Source: Diploptera punctata
Taxonomy: Eukaryota; Arthropoda; Insecta; Blattodea; Blaberidae
NCBI GenBank assembly: GCA_030220185.1
Contig: JASPKZ010003415.1
Location: 1,514,001 to 1,578,000, forward strand
Reading direction: 5' to 3'
Length of the DNA stretch: 64,000 nt
Below are positions 54,581 to 63,477 of the stretch, piece after piece (position 1 is the stretch's first letter; every line of letters begins with the position of its first letter). A program made the translations under genes and the position numbers. The notes below the pieces were generated by a model. The model was not told the DNA's origin, did not search any database, and saw nothing but the letters and a program-made list of their open reading frames with translations.

Positions 54581-55816
54581 TCACATTTCTGCTTCATCCA
54601 TTTCTTCCCTTGCCTTGTCAGTTTCTCTTCTAAGTTCGTTGTTTAGTTTCCTGTAGTTTCTTTTGGCTTCTTCTGTATAGCTATTTTTCCATTTTCTTGT
54701 TTCTTCCATCTTCTCCAACATTTTTTCTGTGACCCAAGGTTTCTTAATATTCTTGCTCTCTTTGTATCCTATTGTTTCCTCCGCAGCTATCTGTATAGAG
54801 GTTTTCAAATGACTCCAGTGTTCCTTTGTATTGCCATATGAGATTTCCATGGTAGAGGCTTTCTCCTGAAAATTTTGTTGGAATTTTCTCCTTTCCTCTT
54901 CAGTTTTGAGTTTCTCCAAGTCAAACTTCTTTGTTGCCTGTCTTCCTCTTATCTTCTTCAGGCAAATATCTACTTCGCCTATTAGTAGGACATGGTCTGA
55001 ATTGATATCTGCTCCTGGTAGGGTCTTCGCATTTTTCAAGCAATTTCGGAATCTTTCCTGTATTAGTATGTAGTCGATCTGGTATCGTTTGTTGTCCAGA
55101 GGGCTTATCCAAGTGTATCTTCTTCTTTTATACTGTTGAAACATTGTATTTCCAATTATCATTGAATTCCTTTTACAGAAACTCACCAGTGATTCACCTC
55201 TCTCATTCCTTTTTCTTAATCCATATCTTCCAACTGTACTTCCATCCTGTCCTTCTCCAACTACAGCATTCCAGTCACCCATTAGGATAACACATGCCCC
55301 CTTCTTCTCTTTCTCAACAATCTCTTCTATCTTGTCATATCTTTCCTCCACTTCTTCATCTGCTAACCCACTATGGGGCATGTAAATTTGCACTATCACC
55401 AAGTCCACTTTTTTCCCTTGTAACCTCACCATTATCATCCGATTATCCACATAACCCACTGATATCACTTTTTCTTTCACACGTGGTCCTAATACTACAC
55501 CGACACCATGACTTCCTTTAGAATCACCACTGGAATAAAACATTCTAAATTCATCACTCACTAATTCACCACTTTGTTCCCACCTCACTTCTGATATTCC
55601 CATCACATCCACTTTGCTTCTTCTCATTTCTTCCTTCAAATTTTCCAGTTTCCCGGCTTGCAGAAGGGTTCTCACATTCCAGGCTCCAATGCTTAATCTT
55701 CTTTTCTTCTGTTGTTTAGACTGCATGATGTTTCCTTCCGCAGTATCCCCCTCCCGGACATCCGAATGGGGGGATAATTTACGTCCGGAGTCTTTTTCCG
55801 TGGAAAGACTCATCAT
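54581..55816 (-). CDS. LINE-D endonuclease domain (AP-endonuclease type), 411 residues
   Basis: This frame is the N-terminal half of a non-LTR ORF2. It belongs to the exonuclease-endonuclease-phosphatase fold that nicks target DNA to prime reverse transcription. Visible motifs: GAWNVRT (Asn47), GISEVRW (Glu76), VQIYMPHSG (144-150), LMGDWNAVVG (Asp181, Asn183), RYTWISP (234-239), QIDYIL (Asp248) and NSDHVLL (Asp274, His275). All catalytic positions expected in this family are present, so the domain could be folded. A Lys/Glu-rich linker (300-411) leads towards the RT. The true protein would continue into RT, but one extra base after residue 411 shifts the frame. Start choice: the first Met at 55816; the conserved fold begins only near residue 41. 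Similar proteins are often mislabelled craniofacial development protein 2-like in insect gene sets. Confidence 0.93.
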   Translation of the reverse strand: MMSLSTEKDSGRKLSPHSDVREGDTAEGNIMQSKQQKKRRLSIGAWNVRTLLQAGKLENLKEEMRRSKVDVMGISEVRWEQSGELVSDEFRMFYSSGDSKGSHGVGVVLGPRVKEKVISVGYVDNRMIMVRLQGKKVDLVIVQIYMPHSGLADEEVEERYDKIEEIVEKEKKGACVILMGDWNAVVGEGQDGSTVGRYGLRKRNERGESLVSFCKRNSMIIGNTMFQQYKRRRYTWISPLDNKRYQIDYILIQERFRNCLKNAKTLPGADINSDHVLLIGEVDICLKKIRGRQATKKFDLEKLKTEEERRKFQQNFQEKASTMEISYGNTKEHWSHLKTSIQIAAEETIGYKESKNIKKPWVTEKMLEKMEETRKWKNSYTEEAKRNYRKLNNELRRETDKAREEMDEAEM

Positions 55817-55935
55817 GCCATGTATGCAGCTTTACTATGGATATATAGGTGTGGTAGCTTCCCGTTTCTTTCCACACCCCACTCTTTCTTTTGCATCTTA
55901 AAATCTTAAAAGATTTTAAGAAGGGCCCGAGGGGC
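55817..55935 (-). promoter_or_regulatory. LINE-D 5' leader, shared with SINE-2 body
   Basis: Minus strand reads GTGTGGAAAGAAACGGGAAG, CTACCACACCTATATATCC and AGTAAAGCTGCATACATG just before the endonuclease start. The block 55823-55875 matches the SINE-2 body (GTAGAAAGCAACGGGCAGCT, ACCACACCTATAATTCCC, AGTAAAGCTGCAAAG). At 55897-55920 a perfect 11-bp palindrome, CTTAAAATCTT-AA-AAGATTTTAAG, lies near the presumed 5' edge. Confidence 0.7.
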
Positions 55936-55948
55936 ACCAACTTGTATC

Positions 55949-55951
<3 letters not shown>

Positions 55952-55979
<28 letters not shown>
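55952..55979. repeat. (TA)n microsatellite
   Basis: TA run just outside the LINE-D 5' edge. Confidence 0.95.
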
Positions 55980-55982
<3 letters not shown>

Positions 55983-56802
55983 AATAATTAAAAAAGCAAT
56001 TAAATTACGCTCCCTATGATCGTGTTCTAGCTCGTTACTGAAGTTCTGCTTTATAACTAGTTGCCTAAATAACTTTTTTTTAAATTTTATCCCGGACAGC
56101 TAATATACAGAGTTTGAAGGGTAAAGGTACCATAATTTTCACAATCATCAGGGACGGTCTACAGGATCAAAAATTGTCCATACAACGTAGGGTAAAGTAG
56201 CATGCCGAACAGGAAACATATTTTTGAAAGGCCTTCATGATATAATACTTTAACAATTTAAAAAAATAAAAATCAATTATAATTGAAGAAGACGAATAAA
56301 AGAAAGGTACTATATTATTATTTTAAAATGTTAATGGGGTTAAATAGTTTTCCCAGGAAGAAAAGTTTGTATTTTATTCGCGGTATTATTTGTATCGTTA
56401 GTAAAAATACGAAAACAATTACATCGGTAGTTGTATGTACCAAGGAGTTAATATTAGCTTTAAAAACATTTGTGTTATGTATGCCATTTTCGTTAAATGA
56501 AATAATAATGCATGCTTACATTTGTTAATACACTGGAAACAGAGACGTCGCAACTTATTCAAGAAGGTCAGAACAGCTGAGTAAAACCATGGTACGTAAA
56601 AATCAGCTGACTTCAAAATCCCTCTCCCGTATCAGGTGAACACAGTAAAAACCCTCCTTTGCATCTAGCAATGTTGCCAAATGTCCAATATTGTAAACTT
56701 TAATAATTAGTTGAATATTGCAACTAGAGAAAACATATGAGGACTTTTTTCTTTATGACGTAAACAATTATCAGTTAAAATAATAACACGTATACCACTT
56801 AA

Positions 56803-56807
<5 letters not shown>
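55980..56807. other. Unassigned AT-rich sequence
   Basis: An 81-codon plus frame at 56283-56528 has no recognised motif. Confidence 0.3.

Positions 56808-56837
<30 letters not shown>
56808..56837. repeat. (TG)n microsatellite
   Basis: TG run that directly abuts the 3' end of SINE-2, possibly its tail. Confidence 0.95.
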
Positions 56838-56838
<1 letters not shown>

Positions 56839-57129
56839 GTAATTCTGCCCGAGGGCAGATCTTTTGCTGCTTTCATGCAATGCTTTGAAGCTTTACTAGG
56901 GAATAGTAGGTGTGGTAGCTTTCCGTTGCTTTCCACACCGTGAAGGATGATGATGATGGCCGAATGATTTTCGGGGACTGTTGGGCCCTAAGCTTCCTGA
57001 CATTTGTCTTACAGGTGAGGAAAATCCCCGAAAAAACCCTCACCCGGGAGCCTGTTCCGACCGGGAATCGAAACCCGGACCTGCTGCGTGACAAGGCAGC
57101 ACGCTACCTCGAGACCACAGCGGTGGACT
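56838..57129 (-). mobile_element. SINE-2, copy 5, best preserved
   Basis: Minus strand: CCACCGCTGTGGTCTCGAGG, GCTGCCTTGTCACGCAGCAG, box B GGGTTTCGATTCCC, ACCTGTAAGACAAATGTCAG, a short ATC run, GGAAAGCTACCACACCTAC and the terminal hairpin CTGCC-CTCG-GGCAG (plus 56845-56858), then AATTACTATA. Use this copy as the family reference. Confidence 0.94.
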
Positions 57130-57130
57130 G

Positions 57131-57133
<3 letters not shown>

Positions 57134-57169
<36 letters not shown>
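57134..57169. repeat. (TA)n microsatellite
   Basis: TA run between SINE-2 and the SINE-3 palindrome. Confidence 0.95.
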
Positions 57170-57171
<2 letters not shown>

Positions 57172-57309
57172 GTTATAATTAAATTTTTGACATTGAGCAA
57201 TGCAAGCTTAATATGACATAAGAAAAATAAATGCCTGGACGGGATTCGAACCCGGAATTCTGGTGTTCCGGGATCGAATCCCGTCCAGGCATTTATTTTT
57301 CTTATCATG

Positions 57310-57310
<1 letters not shown>
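57172..57310. mobile_element. SINE-3 head-to-head pair forming a 39-bp palindrome
   Basis: 57219-57257 and 57266-57304 are inverted copies, 38 of 39 positions matching, with spacer TTCTGGTG. Each arm holds half a tRNA head (CGGGATTCGAACCCGG) and ATGCCTGGAC then the ATTTTTCTT tail. The left unit continues to TGACATTGAGCAATG, as does the left unit at 14430-14612. The A-box halves are missing at the centre. Confidence 0.85.

Positions 57311-57349
<39 letters not shown>
57310..57349. repeat. (TA)n microsatellite
   Basis: TA run after the SINE-3 pair. Confidence 0.95.
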
Positions 57350-57353
<4 letters not shown>

Positions 57354-58053
57354 TTATTTACTTATTTTCGTAGCGCATAGACCATAATAGTTCAATTTCT
57401 CCTTGGATATGAGATATGCAGGCCTAGGTAACACAACTCATTAATACTTTTTTTGGTGAAATAATTGACTCTAAAATGATTGCGGGTTCAAAATTGGCCG
57501 GGGTCGATTATTTTATGAGGATGGATAAATCCATGGAGCAAGTACCCAGGAGGGATTTTAAACCATGGGTCCCGAGTTTGAAGATTTTCAAGCTCTTATA
57601 AGATCTGCAAGCCTGAATAAAAAGTCCTTTGTGCAACATTTACCGAACTTCATTCTAGTAATATCTTAAATGCTTTTTATATGTCTGATTGGGTTGGTAT
57701 GATGACCGCATAATATTCATGACATTTGTAGAAAAATAAGCATACATAAATTAACTTGGTCTAGTAACTCCTAACAAAGGAGAGGGTAAGGTCCAAATTG
57801 GACTATTACGACATTATAGATGTAAAAGGTCACAAACATAAGTTGTTTGTTTCTTATCTCTTAACAATAGCGGCATCTGACAAATATCGAATATCATAGT
57901 CCTCTTAAAACAATTTCAACAGATCCCGATATTGTAATCTAAAACACCTTTTCGGGATTCTTGTCCCGAAAAGGTATTTTACCGTAGAATATAGCCGTGA
58001 AAGTCTTAACCAATAAGATCCTGATATTATTTCCACATAAGCGTACATGCTTT
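57350..58053. other. Unassigned, with a perfect hairpin at 57946-57975
   Basis: ACCTTTTCGGGA at 57946-57957 and TCCCGAAAAGGT at 57964-57975 form a perfect 12-bp stem with loop TTCTTG. It is not followed by a T run, so it is not a Pol III terminator. Nothing else recognised. Confidence 0.4.
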
Positions 58054-59074
58054 ATCATAAGTAATGCCAAGAGTGATTTCCAAATTAGCGATAAATTCAC
58101 GATTCACGAAGTGAGGAGTGAATTTATCTAGACTATTTAACAGTAAAAGTAAAGTGATACCACAACAGGCCCGGAGGCCCTCGGGGTAGTAGGAGGTTAA
58201 GGCTCCCACTTTTTCTAGACAATCGGCACTTCATGTCAGCCGGGTTGTCAGCCCTGCGTGACGTCAGCCTTTACCCCCAGAACAAGCGCCTGGTACTCAT
58301 TTCAGTTAGAGGCTGAGTCGACCCCAGGGCCATAGTGCCGCCAGAGGGTTTGGGTCAGTTTAAAAATCCTGATCCCAACGGGACTTGAAACCTCGACCCT
58401 CCGACTTGTAGCTCAGTGCCTTAACCACTACGCTACGGCGTGCCCCAGACTATTCAACTCATGCCCCAAATGGGAGTCAATGACCAATCACGTTACAATG
58501 ATATTTGATTTACAACCAATCACAGTCGTGTTTCACCTCGCTCTTTATCGATTTCTCATTATCAGCTCCTGCTTTTGTGATGAAGGAAGCTCCACCTTTT
58601 TAATGTTCTGAACAGGTCAAATCATTATTTTTCTCCAACAAATACATTGAATATAGCAAATAATGAAAAGATCACTTGATTTTACTGAGTTGTTTACTAA
58701 AAAATAAATGAATAACCCGTAATGTTGATTATGATATATAGTTTGATGTGTTTCATTATTTCTCCACTTGGGTTCACTCTTACAATATTGCGACATTATT
58801 AGGCAATAAATAATATGATCAAGGTGCAGTGAATGAACATAACCTCACATTTCTGATTTGTTTTCAAACATCGCCGTTTACATTAAAAAATATATAAATT
58901 TTTAAAATAACTATAGTTAAATAGTGATTTGTGAGTAAACAGCTTAATTTTATTCGTTAAATAATCCTAACAAATGCCACTCTTGATTTCCAAATTCTGT
59001 AGATAAATTCACTCCTCACTTCGTGAGTCGTGAATTTATCGATAATATGGAAATCACTCGTGCCATTACTTATG
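58054..59074 (+). mobile_element. Pal element, copy P6, palindromes at both ends, SINE-1 inside
   Basis: Left end 58054-58130 (TCATAAGTAATGCCAAGAGT ... GTGAATTTATCTA) and right end 58975-59074 (its inverse, closing CCATTACTTATGA) make true terminal inverted repeats of about 75 bp, each itself palindromic. Between them is the normal Pal body from GACTATTCAACTCATGCC. SINE-1 occupies 58142-58446. Other copies have only the right palindrome, so P6 may show the original layout. Confidence 0.8.
58142..58446 (-). mobile_element. SINE-1, copy 3, inside Pal P6
   Basis: Same structure as 4751-5056. AGACTATTTAAC (58130-58141) and AGACTATTCAAC (58447-58458) are a 12-bp target duplication with one difference. 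Confidence 0.93.
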
Positions 59075-59755
59075 AAAATTTGGAAATCAAGAGTGGCATT
59101 TGTTAGGACTATTTAACGAATAAAATTAAGTTGTTTACTCACAGATCATTATTTGACCATAGTTATTTTAAAATATTTATATATTTAATGTAAACGGCGA
59201 TGTTTGAAAACAAATGAAAAACGATTGGTGCGCTTCATTTCCTTCCTTTGTTCATCACTGCAACCAGATCATAATATTATTTATCACCAAAGGAACGCAA
59301 TATTGTAAGAATGCACTCTAGTGGAGAAAAAATGAAACACATCAAACTGTATATTTATTCATTAATCTGATGTCCTATGATGTAAATATGACTATTATAT
59401 TTTTCTGGAATGTTATTACCTGGGAAAAAATACATTTAAGAAAGTGCAAACAGTGGTTTCTTTTTTTGGTGGTGTAATCAATTGCTACAAAGGTTTTTAT
59501 ATTAACTCCTGCATGCACTATGTGTTGACATTCATGCACTATATATACAATCTGGTAGATGTATTTCTTGGAGAGTCAGTTACTGCAAAATAATGCTACG
59601 ACCTATTCAGAATGTTAAAAAGGATGTGCTTTCTTTATTATGATAAACTTTAGTTGGTAAATTTTAGGCAAAACACGACTGTGATTGGTTGTAAATAAAA
59701 AATCATTGAAATGTGATTGGTCATTGACTCCCATTTGAGGCATGAGTCAACAGTA
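59075..59755 (-). mobile_element. Pal element, copy P7
   Basis: It opens in mid-palindrome (AATTTGGAAATCAAGAGTGG) right at the end of P6. It continues AACGGCGATGTTTGAAAAC and AAACCACTGTTTGCAC-type sequence on the other strand, and closes TTGACTCCCATTTGAGGCAT then GAGTCAACAG. P6 and P7 are tail to tail without spacer. Confidence 0.8.
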
Positions 59756-60104
59756 ATCTAACAAGAAGTTGTGTTTTTCTGAGAAAAATCACAGGCAACA
59801 AAGTCGCGAGTGATTTTGTCTAATGTAAAACTCAACCTCAATGGATTTGGAGTGACTATTTAGCGAATAATACAACATCAGATGCTAAAAATAATTATAA
59901 TGCTTAATATTTACCAAATATGAGGTTATGTATTCCGATCTTACTTCTGGATGATATCTAAGCCGGCTGTATAGTTATAAATAGCATATCTTTACTGTTA
60001 AATATATTTAAGCTTGGAAGAATCAGTAACAGATGATTGTATGAGAAATAACTATTAACAATAATGCAGATTCATTATACAACATTTGATAGTTTTTTAG
60101 AGCA
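59756..60104. other. Unassigned sequence
   Basis: Nothing recognised. Confidence 0.3.
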
Positions 60105-60668
60105 ACAGAACTAATCTTCTTTGGTAACCTCGTGGTGAATAGCTGTATGCTGCTTTTGGTATTCTATTTTCAGTCATCCTTGCCAAGTGTTCTTTTCAGT
60201 TTGTTCTGTATTTCACTATTGTTGTGTTTAATTCCTCTACTTTTAGTTGTCTTATTTCTGTGCTATGTTTTTTGTCTGTTCCTTAATATCCTGCTATTGG
60301 TCTGAGGAATTTCATTTCAGCACCTTGTATTCTGGCAGATTGTCGTGTTGTCACTGTCCATATTTCGGATCCATAAGTAATAATAGGCACTGCCATTATC
60401 TTGTATAATTTCATTATAGAGTCTTTCCTGGCTTTATTTTTCAAAGTTCTTTTTAGTGTTCCTGTTATGTAATTAAACTTATTTAGTTTGTTATTTATAT
60501 CTGTTTCCGCTGTGTATGATATTTCGCAACCTAGGAAGTTATATCTTACCACTTGTTCTATTGGTTTATTTTCTAATATTATTTTTGTCCGAACTGGATG
60601 AGCGCCCTTGATGGCCATTGTCTTCTATTTTTCTGATGATATTTCCATGTTGTATTTTTGTATGTTCA
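60105..60668 (-). mobile_element. LINE-A, copy 2
   Basis: Minus frame 60283-60618: KGAHPVRTKIILENKPIEQV, VRYNFLGCEISYTAETDIN, KLYKIMAVPIITYGSEIW and IQGAEMKFLRPIAGY. It is nearly identical to the frame at 974-1534. The C-terminal part runs on, broken, to about 60115. The upstream end meets LINE-B on the plus strand at about 60670. Confidence 0.9.
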
Positions 60669-60671
60669 TAA

Positions 60672-61385
60672 AACTAAATAAATGTTCACACATAGAAATA
60701 CATTATATAATGGAAATGGACAGTTAATGATAAATGAGGGAAATTTTGAAGAAGTGACTGAATTCAAGTACTTAGGAATAATAATTATAAATAACAATGA
60801 TATGCACAAAGAAATTAAACATAGGTTCAATTCTGGAAATGCACGCTATTATGCATTATGGAGATTCTTGTCTTACCAACTTCTCTAAAAACGTTATACT
60901 GTAAATAAATACATATGTTATTCTTCCAGTTATATTATATGGATGCGAAACATGGACTCTTACTATAAGGGAAGATTATGAGTAATTGAGAATAGAGATC
61001 TGATGAAAACGTTTGGATCAAGGAGAGAGAAACAGACAGGCGAATGGAGAAGTCTAAGTAACAGTGAGCTACGTACCCTTTATGTTAAACCAGATAAAAT
61101 AAAAACAGTTAAGTCTCGAAGACTTCGATGTGCAGGACTTGTGACACGAATTTTGAATGAAAGAGGGACAAGAAAGCTTCTTGCAGGAAAACCAAAGGGA
61201 AAACGCCTAGTTGATAGATTAAGTAGCCTATGAGGTGGGAGATTTACATTAACCATGATTTGAGGGAAGTAGATTATACAGGCGATGATTGGAAAACATT
61301 AGCTCAGGATAGGGGTGTGTAGTGAGCGTATGTCCGCGCGACCATAAACCTAAACGTTCCATAGTACCAGTAAGTTAGTTCATTG
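60672..61385 (+). mobile_element. LINE-B 3' fragment, head to head with LINE-A
   Basis: Frame 60682-60888 reads TLYNGNGQLMINEGNFEEVT, EFKYLGIIII and HKEIKHRFNSGNARYYAL. Later GSRREKQTGEWRSLSNSELR and GRAGLV-like sequence lead to GTCCGCGCGACCATAAACC. Damaged by frameshifts near 60895. Confidence 0.9.
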
Positions 61386-62139
61386 TTGCATACTTCAGCC
61401 ACATTAGCAGATTTTACTGTGAGTTAACTTCTTACACATACTATGTCCTTCCAGTTATATGATGTAGTGAAAAGTATATTATGTCCTTCATAATGTTGTG
61501 ATAATTTTTCTTGAGCATTAACTGAATTATGTTTTTTTTAAGTCAAGTCGATTCCATGTCATTACAGCATGCTTTCAGTAAAATTCCACTCCAGTCTTTC
61601 GTTACGCTCTTTCATTATATCCTCCTTGATGTAGAGTGTGTAGTACGCTTTGAATCATTAATTATAATCAAGATGAAAGAAATAACAAGTCAAATTTCTC
61701 TTTTCAACTTTCTTCCCTTGCTCTTGACACTTCTACTAACTACGTAAAAAAGAAGAAGAGAATTTCATATTTGTAATAACAACTTATTTTTGTAAATCGA
61801 TCAGACAAATAGATGTTATCCATAATATCAGAAAGATTGGTAATTAAAAACATCTGGAAGTCAGCACAGCCAAAAAAATTAATGTGATATGTAATGAGAA
61901 CGCTTGAAGGGATTATCAAAGATGGCATGTGAATTGATTCAAGAAACTATGAGAAAAAAATGAAAATCAATTAAAACAATGAAAAAATATAATGGGAGCT
62001 ATACAAAGCAAGATTTTAAGTGAAGGAAAATGTTTCAATAGACCAGAAGGTTTTTTTTAATAGTTTGAAAAAAATTATAATCGAATGTTTAAAGTTTTTA
62101 GCTATTATTAAATGTTATTTATTTATTTAAATGCAGTGG
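61386..62139. other. Unassigned AT-rich sequence
   Basis: Nothing recognised; short frames at 61529-61928 lack motifs. Confidence 0.3.
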
Positions 62140-62690
62140 CGTTTGACACTTGTCATTAGCCAACATTGACTGGGGAAAACAATAACAATAACAAACAATA
62201 ACAATGAAGATTATAAAAGGTTCATCATCTTTTCCGTGGATTCCCAGTATCTGTCCACGAAATTGCTGGTTGTTAGGGTTGGGCAAGTTCGAATGTGATC
62301 AGTATTCATAGCTCCCATAGTGCTGCAGAGGACACATTGTTAAGTTGGTAGAAGACGAGGCGATGAAGGTGTTTACCTAGGCAGTCGTGGAATGATGCAA
62401 CGATTACTCTTCTATGCCAATGCGGGAGTGTAGTTTGGATGAATACTTTCCAAGGTTTGTTGGTCATTTGGATCTCTGGGAAGGTTCTGAAAGCTTCTCT
62501 CACTCTGAAGCGGATGTTCATAGCTGCTCTAGAGTAAGACATAATATTCGGTGATGTCTGAAGGATGTGGGTTTCTTTCTTGGCCAGCAAATCTTCCATT
62601 TCATTCCCTGTAATGCCACTATGGGATGGTATCCACTGCGGAGAAAAATTTTTACCTGTTATATTGAGATTCATCTGTTATTAAATGAAA
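62140..62690 (-). mobile_element. LINE-H: RNase H and C-terminal fragment
   Basis: The 122-codon minus frame 62306-62674 reads PQWIPSHSGITGNEMEDLLA, then KKETHILQTSPNIMSYSRAA, FIQTTLPHWHRRVIVASFHD and LGKHLHRLVFYQLNN. HSGIxGNExxDxLA is the RNase H block with His and the last Asp region of non-LTR ORF2; the conserved Ala before Asp is Glu here. The C-terminal part departs from LINE-G, so it is another family. It continues, broken, to about 62160. Confidence 0.7.
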
Positions 62691-62699
62691 ACTGATTCA

Positions 62700-62949
62700 A
62701 TAATAATAATAATAATAATAAATCCACTCCATTGCATTGTCGCTGTTTAACTTATCACCTTATAGTTACTTTTATGTACCACACGCCACCTGGGTCACGA
62801 CATTTCGGGAGAGGAATTTTAAATATGAATCACACACATTCTTTTTTGACCACGCAAGGATTGGAGGGCCAACTCAATGTCAGGACGTCCTCCGAGGCAA
62901 CATGACATTAAGAAGAAACAGCCATTCACACACACATTCACACTAAACA
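62700..62949. other. Short (AAT)n run and unassigned sequence
   Basis: AAT run at 62700-62721, then about 230 bp less AT-rich than average, ending in a CACACA/ATTCACAC run; perhaps a retroposon piece. Confidence 0.3.
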
Positions 62950-63140
62950 TTGGCGAATATGATAATGATGATTATGACGGTCAGATGATGTTCGGGGACC
63001 GTTTGGGCCTTAAACTTTCCTGACATTTGTCTTACAGGTGAGGGAAAACCACTCACCCAGGAAACTTTTCCCGATCGGGGATCGAACCCGGGCCTACTGC
63101 GTACGAGGGGGTGATGCTACCCAGAAACCACAGCAATGGA
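62950..63140 (-). mobile_element. SINE-2, copy 6, 3' half missing
   Basis: Plus strand: GATGATGTTCGGGGACCGTT, CCTGACATTTGTCTTACAGG, GGGATCGAACCCGGGCC and AACCACAGCAATGGAC. The head is present; the AGCTACCACACC block and terminal hairpin are absent. Confidence 0.85.
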
Positions 63141-63141
63141 C

Positions 63142-63174
<33 letters not shown>

Positions 63175-63204
63175 TTAATAATAATAATAATAGTAATAGT
63201 AATA

Positions 63205-63241
<37 letters not shown>

Positions 63242-63242
63242 G
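63142..63242. repeat. (AAT)n microsatellite
   Basis: About 100 bp AAT with a few AGT changes, abutting the SINE-2 head. Confidence 0.95.
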
Positions 63243-63428
63243 GTTATTTCTTTTCCATAGTTTAACCTCTCATTTTGTAGGCATTTTTAAAGTGTCCAAC
63301 GCCTTACAGGTATGCGATCTGCCTGGAGAGAATTTTAACTCTGGTTCAATATAGCTACATTTCACCACACATGGAATAGAGGACCTCCCCGGATGAGTGA
63401 TGAGTTTATTGCCGGAACCAACTCCGAG

Positions 63429-63477
<49 letters not shown>

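Noticed and set aside
56283..56528. 81-codon Lys/Phe-rich plus frame
   Set aside because: Composition follows the AT-rich base content; no domain recognisable.
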